Source of the DNA: CBDFGT01 sp965247225 | GTDB taxonomy: Bacteria > Pseudomonadota > Alphaproteobacteria > Rhizobiales > Rhizobiaceae | DNA length: 64,000 nt | Assembly: GCA_965247225.1 (NCBI GenBank) | Contig: CBDFGT010000017.1 | Coordinates: 1 to 64,000, forward strand | Direction: 5' to 3' | Shown here: positions 8,544 to 17,189 of the stretch, in pieces | Layout of the letters: the number at the start of each line of letters is the position of its first letter | Numbering within the stretch: position 1 is the first letter of the stretch | Made by a program: the position numbers and the translations under genes | Notes under the pieces: generated by a model | The model's database searches: none | The model's input: the letters and a program-made list of their open reading frames with translations, nothing else | Told to the model about the DNA's origin: nothing

Positions 8544-9419
8544 CTAAAGCTCCTTCCGGATATCAACAATGCGGGTCATGATCCAGATCACCATCATCAC
8601 CAGAACCAGAAGGATCACGGCATTGGCGGCGGCAACCGGGAACTGCAGGTAGGACATCTGTACCTGGATAACCTTGCCGACAGAGGCAATCTGCTGACCG
8701 CCCATCACCCCGATGGTGATGTAATCGCCCATCACAATGGTGATGACGAAAATCGACCCGATGACAATGCCGGGCTTGCAAAGCGGCACCACCACATTCC
8801 ACAGCGTCTGCCAGCCACTGGCACCGTTGTCATAGGCAGCCTCGATCAGCGATTTGTCGATCCGCATCATCGAATTGAAAATCGGCACTGCCATGAACGG
8901 CGTGAACAGGTGGACGAAAGCCAGCCCGACAGAGAAATCGGAATAGAGAAACCACTCCTGGGGGGTGCTGATAATGCCCAGCGTCATCAGCATGTCGTTG
9001 AGCAGGCCGTTGCGCCCGAGCAGCGGAATCCACGAGATCATCCGGATCACATTCGATGTCCAGAAAGGAATGGTGCAGATCATGAACAGGACGGTCTGCA
9101 CGGTGCGCGAGCGAATATGGAAGGCCAGAAAAAACGAGGTGGTAAAGCCGATCACCAATGTGGCAGCCCATACGATCAGGCAGAATTTCAGGGTCGACAG
9201 ATAGGTCTTGGCCGTGACACACAGGTCGGGCAACGTATCCACGCAGCCGTCAAAAACATCCTGATAATTGGAAAGAACAAAGGCTGGCTCGATGGAATAT
9301 TCGGTATAGTTCCAGAAGCTGACAACCAGGGTTGCGGCAAGAGGAAACAGGAAAAAAATCGCAAAAACGAGCGCTATCGGCGCTGCCTGCCAGTATGGTG
9401 CCCATTTTGCAGTCTGCAT
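8544..9419 (-). CDS. ABC transporter permease, PotB-like
   Basis: A 291-residue permease with an N-terminal membrane anchor (PIALVFAIFFLFPLAATLVVSF), a periplasmic loop, and an EAA motif EAAYDNGASGWQTLWNVVVP. The MGDYITIGVMGGQQ segment near residue 230 is typical of PotB homologues. It pairs with the PotC-like permease three bases downstream. Confidence 0.9.
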   Translation of the reverse strand: MQTAKWAPYWQAAPIALVFAIFFLFPLAATLVVSFWNYTEYSIEPAFVLSNYQDVFDGCVDTLPDLCVTAKTYLSTLKFCLIVWAATLVIGFTTSFFLAFHIRSRTVQTVLFMICTIPFWTSNVIRMISWIPLLGRNGLLNDMLMTLGIISTPQEWFLYSDFSVGLAFVHLFTPFMAVPIFNSMMRIDKSLIEAAYDNGASGWQTLWNVVVPLCKPGIVIGSIFVITIVMGDYITIGVMGGQQIASVGKVIQVQMSYLQFPVAAANAVILLVLVMMVIWIMTRIVDIRKEL

Positions 9420-9506
9420 GCCCGTCTCTCCATCAAGGGGAAGTCAGCCCGGCAAGAAAGGAATGTTTGCCGGGCCGGTCTCTATGCGTTCAGGCGCTGG
9501 CCAGGG

Positions 9507-10793
9507 TCAGGCAGCGATGAATTCATTCCACTTTTTGACCATGTAGTTGTTTTCGTCCATCACCGCGTTCCAGCAGGCAACGGCACCCATGCGGGCGGAA
9601 TAGGAGCCGCCGTCACGAACTGTACCGGCCTTTTCCAGCACTGTACCATCAGGGGCCTTGATGTCCTTTTCGGCCTTGGCACCTTCCATCCAGTACGCCC
9701 ATTCATAGGCTTCCATATGGTCCTTGGCTGTTTCCAGAACCGCCGAATAATAGCCCTGACGGTTCAGGTAGGCACCGGCCCAGCCGGACAGGAACCAGTT
9801 GATGAATTCGTAAGCGCCATCAAGCTGCTTGCCTTCCAGCGTCTTGGGCAGGCCGAAGCCTGATGCCCATGCGCGATAGCCTTCCTTCAAAGGCTGGAAG
9901 GTGCAGGGAATGCCCTTGGAGCGAACCGCTGTCACCGCAGGCGACCACATGGACTGGATGACGGTTTCGCCGGAGGCCATCAGGTTGACGCTCTCGTTGA
10001 AATCCGACCAGAAGGCGCGGAACTGGCCGGCCTTCTTGGCATCGATCAGAATGCCGATGGTCATGTCGATTTCTTCCTTGGTCATGTTGCCCTTGTCCGG
10101 ATATTTGTATTTGCCGGAAGCTTCTACCACCATGGCAGCATCCATGATGCCAATGGACGGAATGTTGAGGATGGAGGCCTTGCCCTTGAATTCCGGGTTC
10201 AGCAATTCTGCCCAGCTGTCAATCGGACGACCGATCAGGTCAGGACGAATGCCCAGCGTGTCGGCATTGTAAACAGTCGGGATCAAGGTGATCCACTGTG
10301 TTGGCTCTGCAGAAAACTCTGTCGAGAACTGGTCCTTGAGATAGAACACTTTCTTCGGGGCGGTGCCCTGGTCGCCGATCACCTTGCCGTCAATTTCACC
10401 CTTTGTGAAAACCGGTGTGATCTTGTCGAAATTCGTGATCTTTGTGGCGTCCATGCCCATCAGCGAACCCGACGGCATCAGCTTTTTCAGCGAAAAATAT
10501 TCCGAATCCACAATATCGAAAGAATTTGGCTGGGTGACAATGCGCTTGGTCACTTCATCAGTTGTCACAGGAATATATTCGATGGTAATTCCAAGGTCTT
10601 CCTTTGCTTTTTTGGCAATATCGGCAGACTGGTTCACGGCCGTTCCGAGATAACGCAGGGTGACACCTTCCGAGGCAATAATATTCGGAAAGCCGGTAAC
10701 CATGCCCGAGCCGATGGCCGTTCCGGCGAGGGCGGCAGAGCCTTTCAGAAACGTGCGACGGTCAACAACGACGCCATTAAGCTTGTAAGTCAT
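9507..10793 (-). CDS. Periplasmic solute-binding protein, Tat-exported
   Basis: A 428-residue extracellular solute-binding protein of the PotD/spermidine-putrescine superfamily. The N-terminus has a twin-arginine signal, DRRTFLKGSAALAGTA, so it is probably exported folded. Conserved lobes include TLIPTVYNADTLGIRPD, PEFKGKASILNIPSIG and NRQGYYSAV. It delivers substrate to the adjacent permeases. Candidates from context (dehydrogenase, racemase) are an amino acid derivative or polyol-linked compound rather than a polyamine, but this is inference. Confidence 0.88.
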   Translation of the reverse strand: MTYKLNGVVVDRRTFLKGSAALAGTAIGSGMVTGFPNIIASEGVTLRYLGTAVNQSADIAKKAKEDLGITIEYIPVTTDEVTKRIVTQPNSFDIVDSEYFSLKKLMPSGSLMGMDATKITNFDKITPVFTKGEIDGKVIGDQGTAPKKVFYLKDQFSTEFSAEPTQWITLIPTVYNADTLGIRPDLIGRPIDSWAELLNPEFKGKASILNIPSIGIMDAAMVVEASGKYKYPDKGNMTKEEIDMTIGILIDAKKAGQFRAFWSDFNESVNLMASGETVIQSMWSPAVTAVRSKGIPCTFQPLKEGYRAWASGFGLPKTLEGKQLDGAYEFINWFLSGWAGAYLNRQGYYSAVLETAKDHMEAYEWAYWMEGAKAEKDIKAPDGTVLEKAGTVRDGGSYSARMGAVACWNAVMDENNYMVKKWNEFIAA

Positions 10794-10814
10794 AGGTCTT
10801 CTCCTGATATCTGG

Positions 10815-11819
10815 TCATATGTTTTGAAACAGGTGGATGTCGGCTTCTCCCCAGCCGACAAGGGCGCTTTCACCGACCTCGAAAGGCTGGTCAAAGAATA
10901 CTTGGTCAGGCACCATGACGGTGATCTCGCCCGATTGTTCTGTCGCAATCGCCAGATGCACGGCAATGCCCTGATATTCGATATTGGTCACCGTTCCCGG
11001 CAGGCTGAATGCCCCGTCTGCTGACGCAGATGATCCCGCCTTTGCAAGCTTCATCCTGTCTGTCCGCACCGCAAAAACGCTGCCATTGCCGTTGATAATG
11101 TTGTGGCCGCCCATGAAACGCGCCACAAACTCCGTTTGCGGGCTGTTGAACACATCTTTCGGCGCACCGGACTGTTCGATCTTTCCGTCCTTCATCACCA
11201 CAATCATGTCGGCAAGCGCCATGGCCTCGTCCTGTCCATGGGTCACATGAATGAAGGAAATACCAAGATCCTTCTGCATTTTTTTCAACTCGGCCCGAAC
11301 CCGCAGACGCAGGAAAGGATCAAGAGCTGAAAGCGGCTCGTCCAGAAGCAGAATGGCGGGGTCTGTCACCAGCGCACGGGCAAGGGCAACGCGCTGCTGC
11401 TGTCCGCCGGACAATTGTGCCGGAATACGCTCGGCATAGGCCGTGAGGTCCACAAGTTCCAGCATGGCATTGGCGCGGACATACCTTTCCGGCCTGGCCA
11501 TGCCTTTCATCTTCAGGCTGAAGGCCACATTGTCACGCACGGACAGATGCGGAAACAGCGCATAGCTTTGAAACATCATCGCAGTGCCACGCTGGGCAGG
11601 TGCCAGATCCGTAACATTCTTGCCGCCGAGAATGATATCGCCCCTGCTGGCGCTTTCATGCCCTGCAATCATGCGCAGTGTAGAGGATTTGCCGCAGCCG
11701 GATGGCCCCAGAAAGCAGCAATAGGTACCGGCCGGTATTTTCAGATCAATGTTGTCAACCGCAACAGTCTGTCCGTATTGCTTGGTCAGTGCAGCCAATT
11801 CCAGAACTGATTTCGACAC
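10815..11819 (-). CDS. ABC transporter ATP-binding protein, PotA-like
   Basis: A 334-residue ATPase with Walker A GPSGCGKSS, Q-loop in MMFQSYALFP, signature LSGGQQQRVALARAL, Walker B LLLDEP and H-loop HVTHGQDEAMAL, followed by a C-terminal TOBE_2-like domain (about residues 240-334). First gene of the operon; the 228 bp to the divergent GntR regulator holds the shared control region. Confidence 0.93.
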   Translation of the reverse strand: MSKSVLELAALTKQYGQTVAVDNIDLKIPAGTYCCFLGPSGCGKSSTLRMIAGHESASRGDIILGGKNVTDLAPAQRGTAMMFQSYALFPHLSVRDNVAFSLKMKGMARPERYVRANAMLELVDLTAYAERIPAQLSGGQQQRVALARALVTDPAILLLDEPLSALDPFLRLRVRAELKKMQKDLGISFIHVTHGQDEAMALADMIVVMKDGKIEQSGAPKDVFNSPQTEFVARFMGGHNIINGNGSVFAVRTDRMKLAKAGSSASADGAFSLPGTVTNIEYQGIAVHLAIATEQSGEITVMVPDQVFFDQPFEVGESALVGWGEADIHLFQNI

Positions 11820-12016
11820 GGAACATCCCCTTGTTATGCTGCCTCATGAAACAAAAAAGATTTTGCAACATCTGTGCCAGTTGCGCCCGGGTGCGACAAA
11901 TTTTATACAAGTATTTGAATTCAATATAATGATATAGATAAAGCACGACGGGGCCTTGCGACCGGATCTGCCAAAAGCACAAATTTCTGGCGTCATGAAT
12001 ACGAATTAAGCATTTT

Positions 12017-12048
12017 TTGTATACAATATAAGCTTTGCATTTATGCAA
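12017..12048. promoter_or_regulatory. Two palindromes in the divergent ATPase/GntR promoter region
   Basis: TTGTATACAA (12017-12026) is a perfect palindrome resembling FCD-type GntR operators, and TTGCAT-TT-ATGCAA (12035-12048) is a second, perfect one that abuts the upstream ATG of the regulator gene. The surrounding 11820-12047 is AT-rich. They are the likely operators for control of the transporter operon and autoregulation by the adjacent GntR protein. Confidence 0.5.
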
Positions 12049-12803
12049 TGCCGGCGTTATTCTGGTTTCAAAAGAACTCTATTCCGTTTGACCCGCGCAT
12101 GTTCAGCTACAGACAAAAAAATCCCGCTTCCGACAGGCCCGCTGCCAAATGGCAGGCCCTGCATGCAAAATTGAAGCAGGCCATCCTGTCCCAGAAGCTT
12201 CAGCCGGGTACCAAGCTTCCGGAAGATGAATTGAGCGAGATCTATGGTGTCAGTCGCACCATTGTGCGCGCCGCCTTGCAGGCTCTGGCACATGACAGGA
12301 TTGTGATGCTGGAGCCAAACCGCGGTGCCTTTGTTGCAAAGCCGTCGAGGCAGGAAGCCCGCGACGTGTTCGAGGCAAGGGCGTTGGTGGAGCCGCATGT
12401 GGCGGGCCTGGCGGCGTTGTCGTCCAATCCGCAGCAGGTGGCATTGCTGCGGTCCCACATGGAAAATGAACACAAGGCCATGCAGGAAGGCCGGGACAGC
12501 GATGCGGTCCTCCTGTCGGCGCAGTTCCATGTCGAGATCGCGCGTATTTCCGCACAGCCGATCCTGGAGGGTATTGTTCGCGATCTCGTTTCGCGGTCAT
12601 CCCTGATTGTGGCGCTCTATTGGCGCAGGCATGATACGATTTGCGAAAGCCATGCCCATCACGCACTGGTGGACGCCATAGAAAGACATCAGGCGGACAA
12701 TGCATCCAAATTGATGAAAAGCCATATGGTTGATCTCCTGTCCGGGCTCGACCTGAGCGAGCGGGACATGTCGTCGGTGCGTCTGGCAGAACTTCTGGCC
12801 TGA
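12048..12803 (+). CDS. GntR family regulator, FCD (FadR) subfamily
   Basis: Up to 251 residues. The winged helix is seen as LKQAILSQKLQPGTKLPEDELSEIYGVSRTIVRAALQALAHDRIV, and the C-terminal FCD ligand domain includes FEARALVEPHVAGLAAL and the metal/ligand residues around HVEIARIS and HHALVDAIERHQ. ATG at 12099 (MFSYRQKN) is an alternative start and would move the second palindrome out of the gene; neither start has a clear Shine-Dalgarno. Divergent from the ABC operon, which it probably regulates in response to the transported compound. Confidence 0.85.
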   Translation: MPALFWFQKNSIPFDPRMFSYRQKNPASDRPAAKWQALHAKLKQAILSQKLQPGTKLPEDELSEIYGVSRTIVRAALQALAHDRIVMLEPNRGAFVAKPSRQEARDVFEARALVEPHVAGLAALSSNPQQVALLRSHMENEHKAMQEGRDSDAVLLSAQFHVEIARISAQPILEGIVRDLVSRSSLIVALYWRRHDTICESHAHHALVDAIERHQADNASKLMKSHMVDLLSGLDLSERDMSSVRLAELLA

Positions 12804-13274
12804 TCCTGAATTTTGGTGACCGGGTACAAATCGCATAATCATGCTGTGTTGCCCGCGCAAGTCCCTTGAAAGAGCAGGGGGTCTTGCGCCGGTCGTTCTC
12901 TGTCACCAACAGGCCCGTGTTGATATGGACCGTTTCAAATCCCGCCTCTTTCAAAAGCGCTGCAACGGCGTTGGCCCACGCACCTTTGGAATTGATCCAT
13001 TCTGTATACCGCACGCCCCTGCACGAAATTCCTGACAGTCCCCCGCACGATCGGCATTCTGCCCCGGAATGAAAAGAATGTATGAATATTCCGGTAATTG
13101 GGTGCAAGGCAAATGGCGGGCGGGATGGGCCTGACATCGAACCTTCTCTACTCGATGCGAAGTCCAAAGCGCTGGTCTGAAAGGATTTTGTCAACTTCAT
13201 AGCTCTCCTCCGGCCCGTCGTCACCGAAACATCAGGCACATCGGACCCACGTATGGGAGCTCAGCGATCAAACA
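12804..13274. other. Gene-free stretch with possible coding relics
   Basis: No intact gene is convincing. On the minus strand short stretches look protein-like (for example EWINSKGAWANAVAALLKEAG near 12960 and SYEVDKILSDQRFGLRIE ending near 13145) but they are in different frames and broken by stops, consistent with a decayed gene. I do not recognise the family. Confidence 0.4.
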
Positions 13275-13703
13275 TCATCCGCGCGAGCGTCGCGCTTGCG
13301 CTCCGTTGATGAACCGCTCGGTCTGGGCCGGCAGGCCAGAGGCGTGCTTGCGCCCGACAAGGCGGCCCCACACCGATGCGAGGGGACCGGTGATCTCAAT
13401 ATCGACGCGGATCGTGGTTCCGTTTTCGATGGGGATCAGAGTGTGCAGGGTGCGCATGGTGGCAAAAGGCATGCGGCAGACATCGGCATATCGTGTGGGG
13501 GGGTCAAAAACGCCGATGACGAACTTCAGGCGCGGTCCGCCTTTGGGTTTCAGGACAAAGGGCACGCCCGCGGCAGGCGGCTGGTCAATGGTCAGGTATT
13601 CGATGTTCCGGTCCACCTCGGGCCAGCGGGCGACATCCGCCAGGACGGGCCAAAGGTCATCGCAGCTCAGGATAGTCGTCTCCTCATAACGGTGATGCCA
13701 CAT
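13275..13703 (-). CDS. SRPBCC family (polyketide cyclase/START-like) protein
   Basis: A 142-residue SRPBCC-fold protein. It has the helix DLWPVLADVARWPEVDRNIEYL, then beta strands (FVLKPKGGPRLKFVIGVFDPPTRY, TTIRVDIEITG) and a C-terminal helix ending in a basic tail. Members bind hydrophobic ligands; no specific function can be given. It is divergent from a MarR regulator with a perfect MarR-like operator between them, suggesting ligand-responsive control. Confidence 0.75.
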   Translation of the reverse strand: MWHHRYEETTILSCDDLWPVLADVARWPEVDRNIEYLTIDQPPAAGVPFVLKPKGGPRLKFVIGVFDPPTRYADVCRMPFATMRTLHTLIPIENGTTIRVDIEITGPLASVWGRLVGRKHASGLPAQTERFINGAQARRSRG

Positions 13704-13726
13704 TGCTTTTTCTTGCTCCTCATATT

Positions 13727-13743
13727 ATCTTGATGATCAAGAT
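13727..13743. promoter_or_regulatory. MarR-type operator
   Basis: Perfect 17-bp palindrome ATCTTGAT-G-ATCAAGAT in the 146-bp gap between the divergent SRPBCC and MarR genes, 24 bp upstream of the SRPBCC start. Spacing and the TTGAT/ATCAA half-sites are typical of MarR family operators. Confidence 0.75.
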
Positions 13744-13849
13744 TTATGGCGGGCGAGGCTAATGTCAAGATCGCCAGGATGATTCTGTCGCTGGCGAAAG
13801 AGCGCATCGGGGAAAGCGGCCTGAACAGCGCTGGATGGGGAGAAAAGAC

Positions 13850-14302
13850 ATGTCGACGACAGATCGGACCGTCCAGACCCGCGAGATTCTCCTTGCGACG
13901 CGGCGGCTTTACGAGGCGATGTTCCGGTTCGACGCCTTCGCTGCAGCGGAACTTGGCATCCACGTCACGGACTTGCGCTGTGTGAATGCGCTGGAAGGCG
14001 GGCCGCTTACGGCCGGAGAGATTGGTGTGCGCCTTTCGCTGACGAGTGGTTCAGTGACCGCACTGATCAACCGTCTCGTCCGTGCGGGCCTCGTCGAACG
14101 TATCTTCGATGCAGACGACCGTCGGCGTGCGCAGATCGCCCTTTTGCCAGGTTTCCGGATCACTGCAGACCGGATCTATTCCCGTCTGGGACGCGCCATC
14201 GAGATGGAGGTCGCCCGACTGGACCCGCCAACACGTGCGTCTGCCGTCCCTGTCATTGACGGCCTGACCTCGGGGTTCGCGCGTTCGCCAACCGAAGGCT
14301 GA
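13850..14302 (+). CDS. MarR family transcriptional regulator
   Basis: A 150-residue regulator with helices typical of MarR and the wing/recognition region GPLTAGEIGVRLSLTSGSVTALINRLVRAGLVERIFDADDRRRAQIAL (the DDRR wing tip). Start at 13850 is preferred since GGAGAAAAG lies just upstream; an earlier ATG at 13835 overlaps that site. Likely represses the divergent SRPBCC gene and itself through the palindrome at 13727. Confidence 0.88.
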   Translation: MSTTDRTVQTREILLATRRLYEAMFRFDAFAAAELGIHVTDLRCVNALEGGPLTAGEIGVRLSLTSGSVTALINRLVRAGLVERIFDADDRRRAQIALLPGFRITADRIYSRLGRAIEMEVARLDPPTRASAVPVIDGLTSGFARSPTEG

Positions 14303-14387
14303 AGGCTCGACTGCTGCATGCAAGCCGGTCGAGCGACGTTGCCCTTTCGGCGACATGTCAGCGGTGCATCATCTGTCTGCGACCCTG

Positions 14388-14813
14388 CATCTCGGCCTCG
14401 GGCAGGCGGTACGCGGATCCCGGTCAAGCTTTTTGGGCCGCGGGGCTTCATCCGCAGGCATGCGGTTGTGTTGAACCAATCGTTCCTCGACCGCCGTTAC
14501 GCCAACGGGCCAACAGCCCAATACATACCGCACATGTTTGACATGCGCTGCCGGGAGAACGGGATTGAACACAGGCTAACCAAAGTCAAACATCCATGGA
14601 CGAATGGACAAGCGAACGCATGAACCGAACGATAAAGGATGCAACTGTGAAACGCTATTGCTATGACAGCCATCTACAGCTCGAAACGCATATGGCCGGC
14701 GTCTAAAGACCCTGAAGGGTTAGACCCCATTCGAATACATCTGCAAACTATGGACAAAAGAGCCGGAAAGATTCAGACCAAATCCACTCCACCAAATGCC
14801 GGGTCCAAACACC
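14388..14813 (+). pseudogene. Remnant of IS481-type transposase (3' end)
   Basis: Protein-level relics of an rve/IS481 transposase: GIEHRLTKVKHPWTNGQ, NRTIKDATVKRYCYDSHLQL, then after frame changes and an in-frame TAG the ends EYICKLWTKEPERFRPNPL and HQMPGPNT, which I recall as the usual C-terminus of these transposases. The DDE catalytic N-terminal part is gone. No terminal repeats are visible. It marks past mobile-element activity in this GC-rich region. Confidence 0.8.
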
Positions 14814-14941
14814 TGGGATCCGGGTCCATCCCTGCCCGCAAACTGGGCGCACGCACGCTCCACTGGAGGCGACCCGGCCACGCGATTCCCGGGCCGCTGG
14901 CTGCTCACTTGGCCAGGGACATGAACTGGCCAGAGCCTTGT

Positions 14942-15559
14942 TTACCCAGCACCACCCGCGATCCGCCTGCGGATGCGGGACAGGCTCTCGGGCGTCAGGC
15001 CCAGATAGCTTGCGATCAGGTATTGTGGAACCCGGCGTGCAACCTCGGGGCGGGTTTCGACGAACAGGCGGTAGCGTTCCTCTGGTTGCAGGACCAGAAG
15101 TCGTGCCGCGCGCCGCTGCGACCCGATGAGGGCCTGTTCCAGCATCAGGCGCCCGAAGCGTTCGATGGCATGGTCCTGATCATAGCCAGCGGCCAGCACC
15201 GCGCGCGGCAGGGCCAGGACCGAGCTGCGCTCCAGCGCTTCAAAGTTCTGCTCGGCCGGGGTGCGCAGAAGGAAACTTTCCGCATCCGTCGCAACAAGAC
15301 CAGCGTCAAAGAATTGCCCTGTGCGTTCCTGACCGTCGCCGGCAGAATCGTTGAAGTAGTAGCGCAACAGCCCCTGATGAACGAAAAAGACCTCATCCGC
15401 TATGTTGCCCGCACGCAGGATATGATCCCCTTTCTGCAGGATTCGATGCCGCGCGCCGCCTTGAAGGCGCGACAGTGCGGCTGCGTCCGGCACCAAGGGT
15501 GCGACCGCAGTCCGCAATCTCTCGGAAAAAGCCGCAAGGGCGGCCTCCCTTTCCGTCAT
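14942..15559 (-). CDS. Crp/Fnr family transcriptional regulator
   Basis: A 205-residue regulator: cyclic-nucleotide-binding beta-roll (HRILQKGDHILRAGNIADEVFFVHQGLLRYYF) followed by a C-terminal HTH of the type RVPQYLIASYLGLTPESLSRIRR. No cysteines for an Fe-S cluster are seen. Start at 15559 forms an ATGA overlap with the stop of the upstream SDR gene, giving translational coupling; it is the last gene of a three-gene operon and may control it. Confidence 0.85.
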   Translation of the reverse strand: MTEREAALAAFSERLRTAVAPLVPDAAALSRLQGGARHRILQKGDHILRAGNIADEVFFVHQGLLRYYFNDSAGDGQERTGQFFDAGLVATDAESFLLRTPAEQNFEALERSSVLALPRAVLAAGYDQDHAIERFGRLMLEQALIGSQRRAARLLVLQPEERYRLFVETRPEVARRVPQYLIASYLGLTPESLSRIRRRIAGGAG

Positions 15560-16491
15560 GGTTTTTTTTCCGCTACTTTCCGCCACCAGGACATCGTTTC
15601 CTGCAATGCCTTTTCCCACCTTTGCGCGGTTGCAGCCACCTGCCGGTCAAACAGGGAATGGTCGAGCACAAAGGGGTTTTCGAACATGTACAGCATTTCG
15701 ACCAGTTCGCCAGCTGCCGGTTGAAACAGCCCGGCTGCCCGCAATAGCCACGAGGGCGTCTGGCGGATCTTCGTGGGCGCAAGCCCGTCCGGGGTGGCCA
15801 TGTCGCAAAGCTCGCGCAGTGTCACCGCAGGCAGGGCCGGCATGTGCCAGGCCCGCCCCAGGGAGGTCGGGCTTTCCGCCAAGGCGACGTAGCTGGCCGC
15901 AAGGTCTGGCAGATAGGAAAAGCTGTGGGGCACATCCGGATTGCCTGCCCAGTCGATTGTCTTGCCCGACAGAAGTGCAGGCCAGAACCGCTCTCCCAGT
16001 GCGCTGACCCGGACACCCGGCCCGAAGAAATCGGTCGCCCGTCCGGCCACGCATCTGATCCGGCCCGACGTATGTGCCGCAAGGAGCTCCCTCGAGAGCC
16101 GGGCACGAAGCGAACCCTTTCGGGTCGTGGCCGAAAGCGGCATGTCTTCGCGCAATGTTCCGGCAACGCCATAGCCGTAGAGATTCTCGACCACGACCAG
16201 CACCGCCCCTGTTGCCGCAGCGGCTGCAATCGCTGACGTCTGCAAGGCTGGAAAGTCGCTTGCCCATCTGTGATAGGGCGGGGCGGCACAGTGGTAGATG
16301 GTGTCGGCCCCGGCGCAGGCGGCAATCGTTGCTTCCGCGTGCGCCAGATCGGCCGTCGCCGTCCCGATCCCCGCGCCGATCGGACGCCCGTTGCGGGTGA
16401 CAACTGTGACGGCCTGACCTTTCGCGACCAGAACATCGGCGATGGCGCGGCCGATTGGCCCCGCGCCAAGAATGACGGAGTGCTTTGTCAT
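15556..16491 (-). CDS. NAD(P)-dependent epimerase/dehydratase (extended SDR) family protein
   Basis: A 311-residue Rossmann protein starting MTKHSVILGAGPIGRAIADV (GxGxxG), with DTIYHCAAPPYHRW after the cofactor core and NLYGYG, in which the Tyr sits where a catalytic Tyr would; no clear YxxxK follows, so activity is uncertain. GAGGGG precedes the start. Substrate unknown. It shares an operon with a membrane protein and a Crp-type regulator. Confidence 0.8.
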   Translation of the reverse strand: MTKHSVILGAGPIGRAIADVLVAKGQAVTVVTRNGRPIGAGIGTATADLAHAEATIAACAGADTIYHCAAPPYHRWASDFPALQTSAIAAAAATGAVLVVVENLYGYGVAGTLREDMPLSATTRKGSLRARLSRELLAAHTSGRIRCVAGRATDFFGPGVRVSALGERFWPALLSGKTIDWAGNPDVPHSFSYLPDLAASYVALAESPTSLGRAWHMPALPAVTLRELCDMATPDGLAPTKIRQTPSWLLRAAGLFQPAAGELVEMLYMFENPFVLDHSLFDRQVAATAQRWEKALQETMSWWRKVAEKKP

Positions 16492-16502
16492 AATCCCCTC
16501 GC

Positions 16503-17189
16503 TCAGGCCTTGCGCCAGATCGTAATGGCAAAGGCCAGCGTCCAGAACTGCCACAGGATACCGGACAGCGTCAGCAAGACGGGTGACTCGATGCCCACCA
16601 CGGACAAGAGGGTGGACAACAGCAGCGCGGCAGCAACGAACCCCGAATAACCGATCACGGTCCAGCCCCGGCGCAGGGCCGCGACGGCAATCAGGATGGT
16701 CCAGAAACCGGCGAAAAGCCCTACGCCCAAAAGCTCGCCTACGCCACCGGCATAGGCATTGAACGCTTCATGGACGACGGCAATCGCTTCTTTCGTGCCG
16801 ACGGTCGCCGCGGGATCTGTATAGGTCGCCGCCAATCCCGGCATCAGGAACAACCAACGGCAGATGCCCAGCATTTTTGAAAAGCCCGCCAGAACGCCAA
16901 GGGTCACGATGGATCGGCTTATGGTGCCTTCGATCCGCAGCGCGGCGGGCAGCAGGACAGCCAGCGGGATCAGGGCGAAGGCGTGGATCAGATAGCTGAG
17001 ATAGCCCGCGAACACGGCTGCCGGCTGGTCAAGGATAAGCGGCAGGATGACCGCCGGCGGCTCATCCAATGAGGCAGGCCAGTTGATCGCCGGGGCAAGG
17101 ATGAAGAACGCCCCCCACATGGTGAGAAATTGAAGGATGAGAAGCGCCGGAGCGCCAAACGGCCTGGAAGCGGCGGCAGGATAAGTCAT
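16503..17189 (-). CDS. DUF4386-like integral membrane protein
   Basis: A 228-residue protein with about six transmembrane segments (for example LLILQFLTMWGAFFILAPAI, FAGFWTILIAVAAL, GFVAAALLLSTLLSVVGI). The arrangement resembles DUF4386 family proteins, function unknown. First gene of the operon with the SDR and Crp genes; 11 bp precede the SDR start. High GC compared with the conserved flanks. Confidence 0.65.
   Translation of the reverse strand: MTYPAAASRPFGAPALLILQFLTMWGAFFILAPAINWPASLDEPPAVILPLILDQPAAVFAGYLSYLIHAFALIPLAVLLPAALRIEGTISRSIVTLGVLAGFSKMLGICRWLFLMPGLAATYTDPAATVGTKEAIAVVHEAFNAYAGGVGELLGVGLFAGFWTILIAVAALRRGWTVIGYSGFVAAALLLSTLLSVVGIESPVLLTLSGILWQFWTLAFAITIWRKA

Noticed and set aside
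12250..13239. Long minus-strand open frame of 329 codons
   Set aside because: It runs antisense through the GntR gene; composition is Arg/Pro/Cys-rich shadow and no family pattern is seen.
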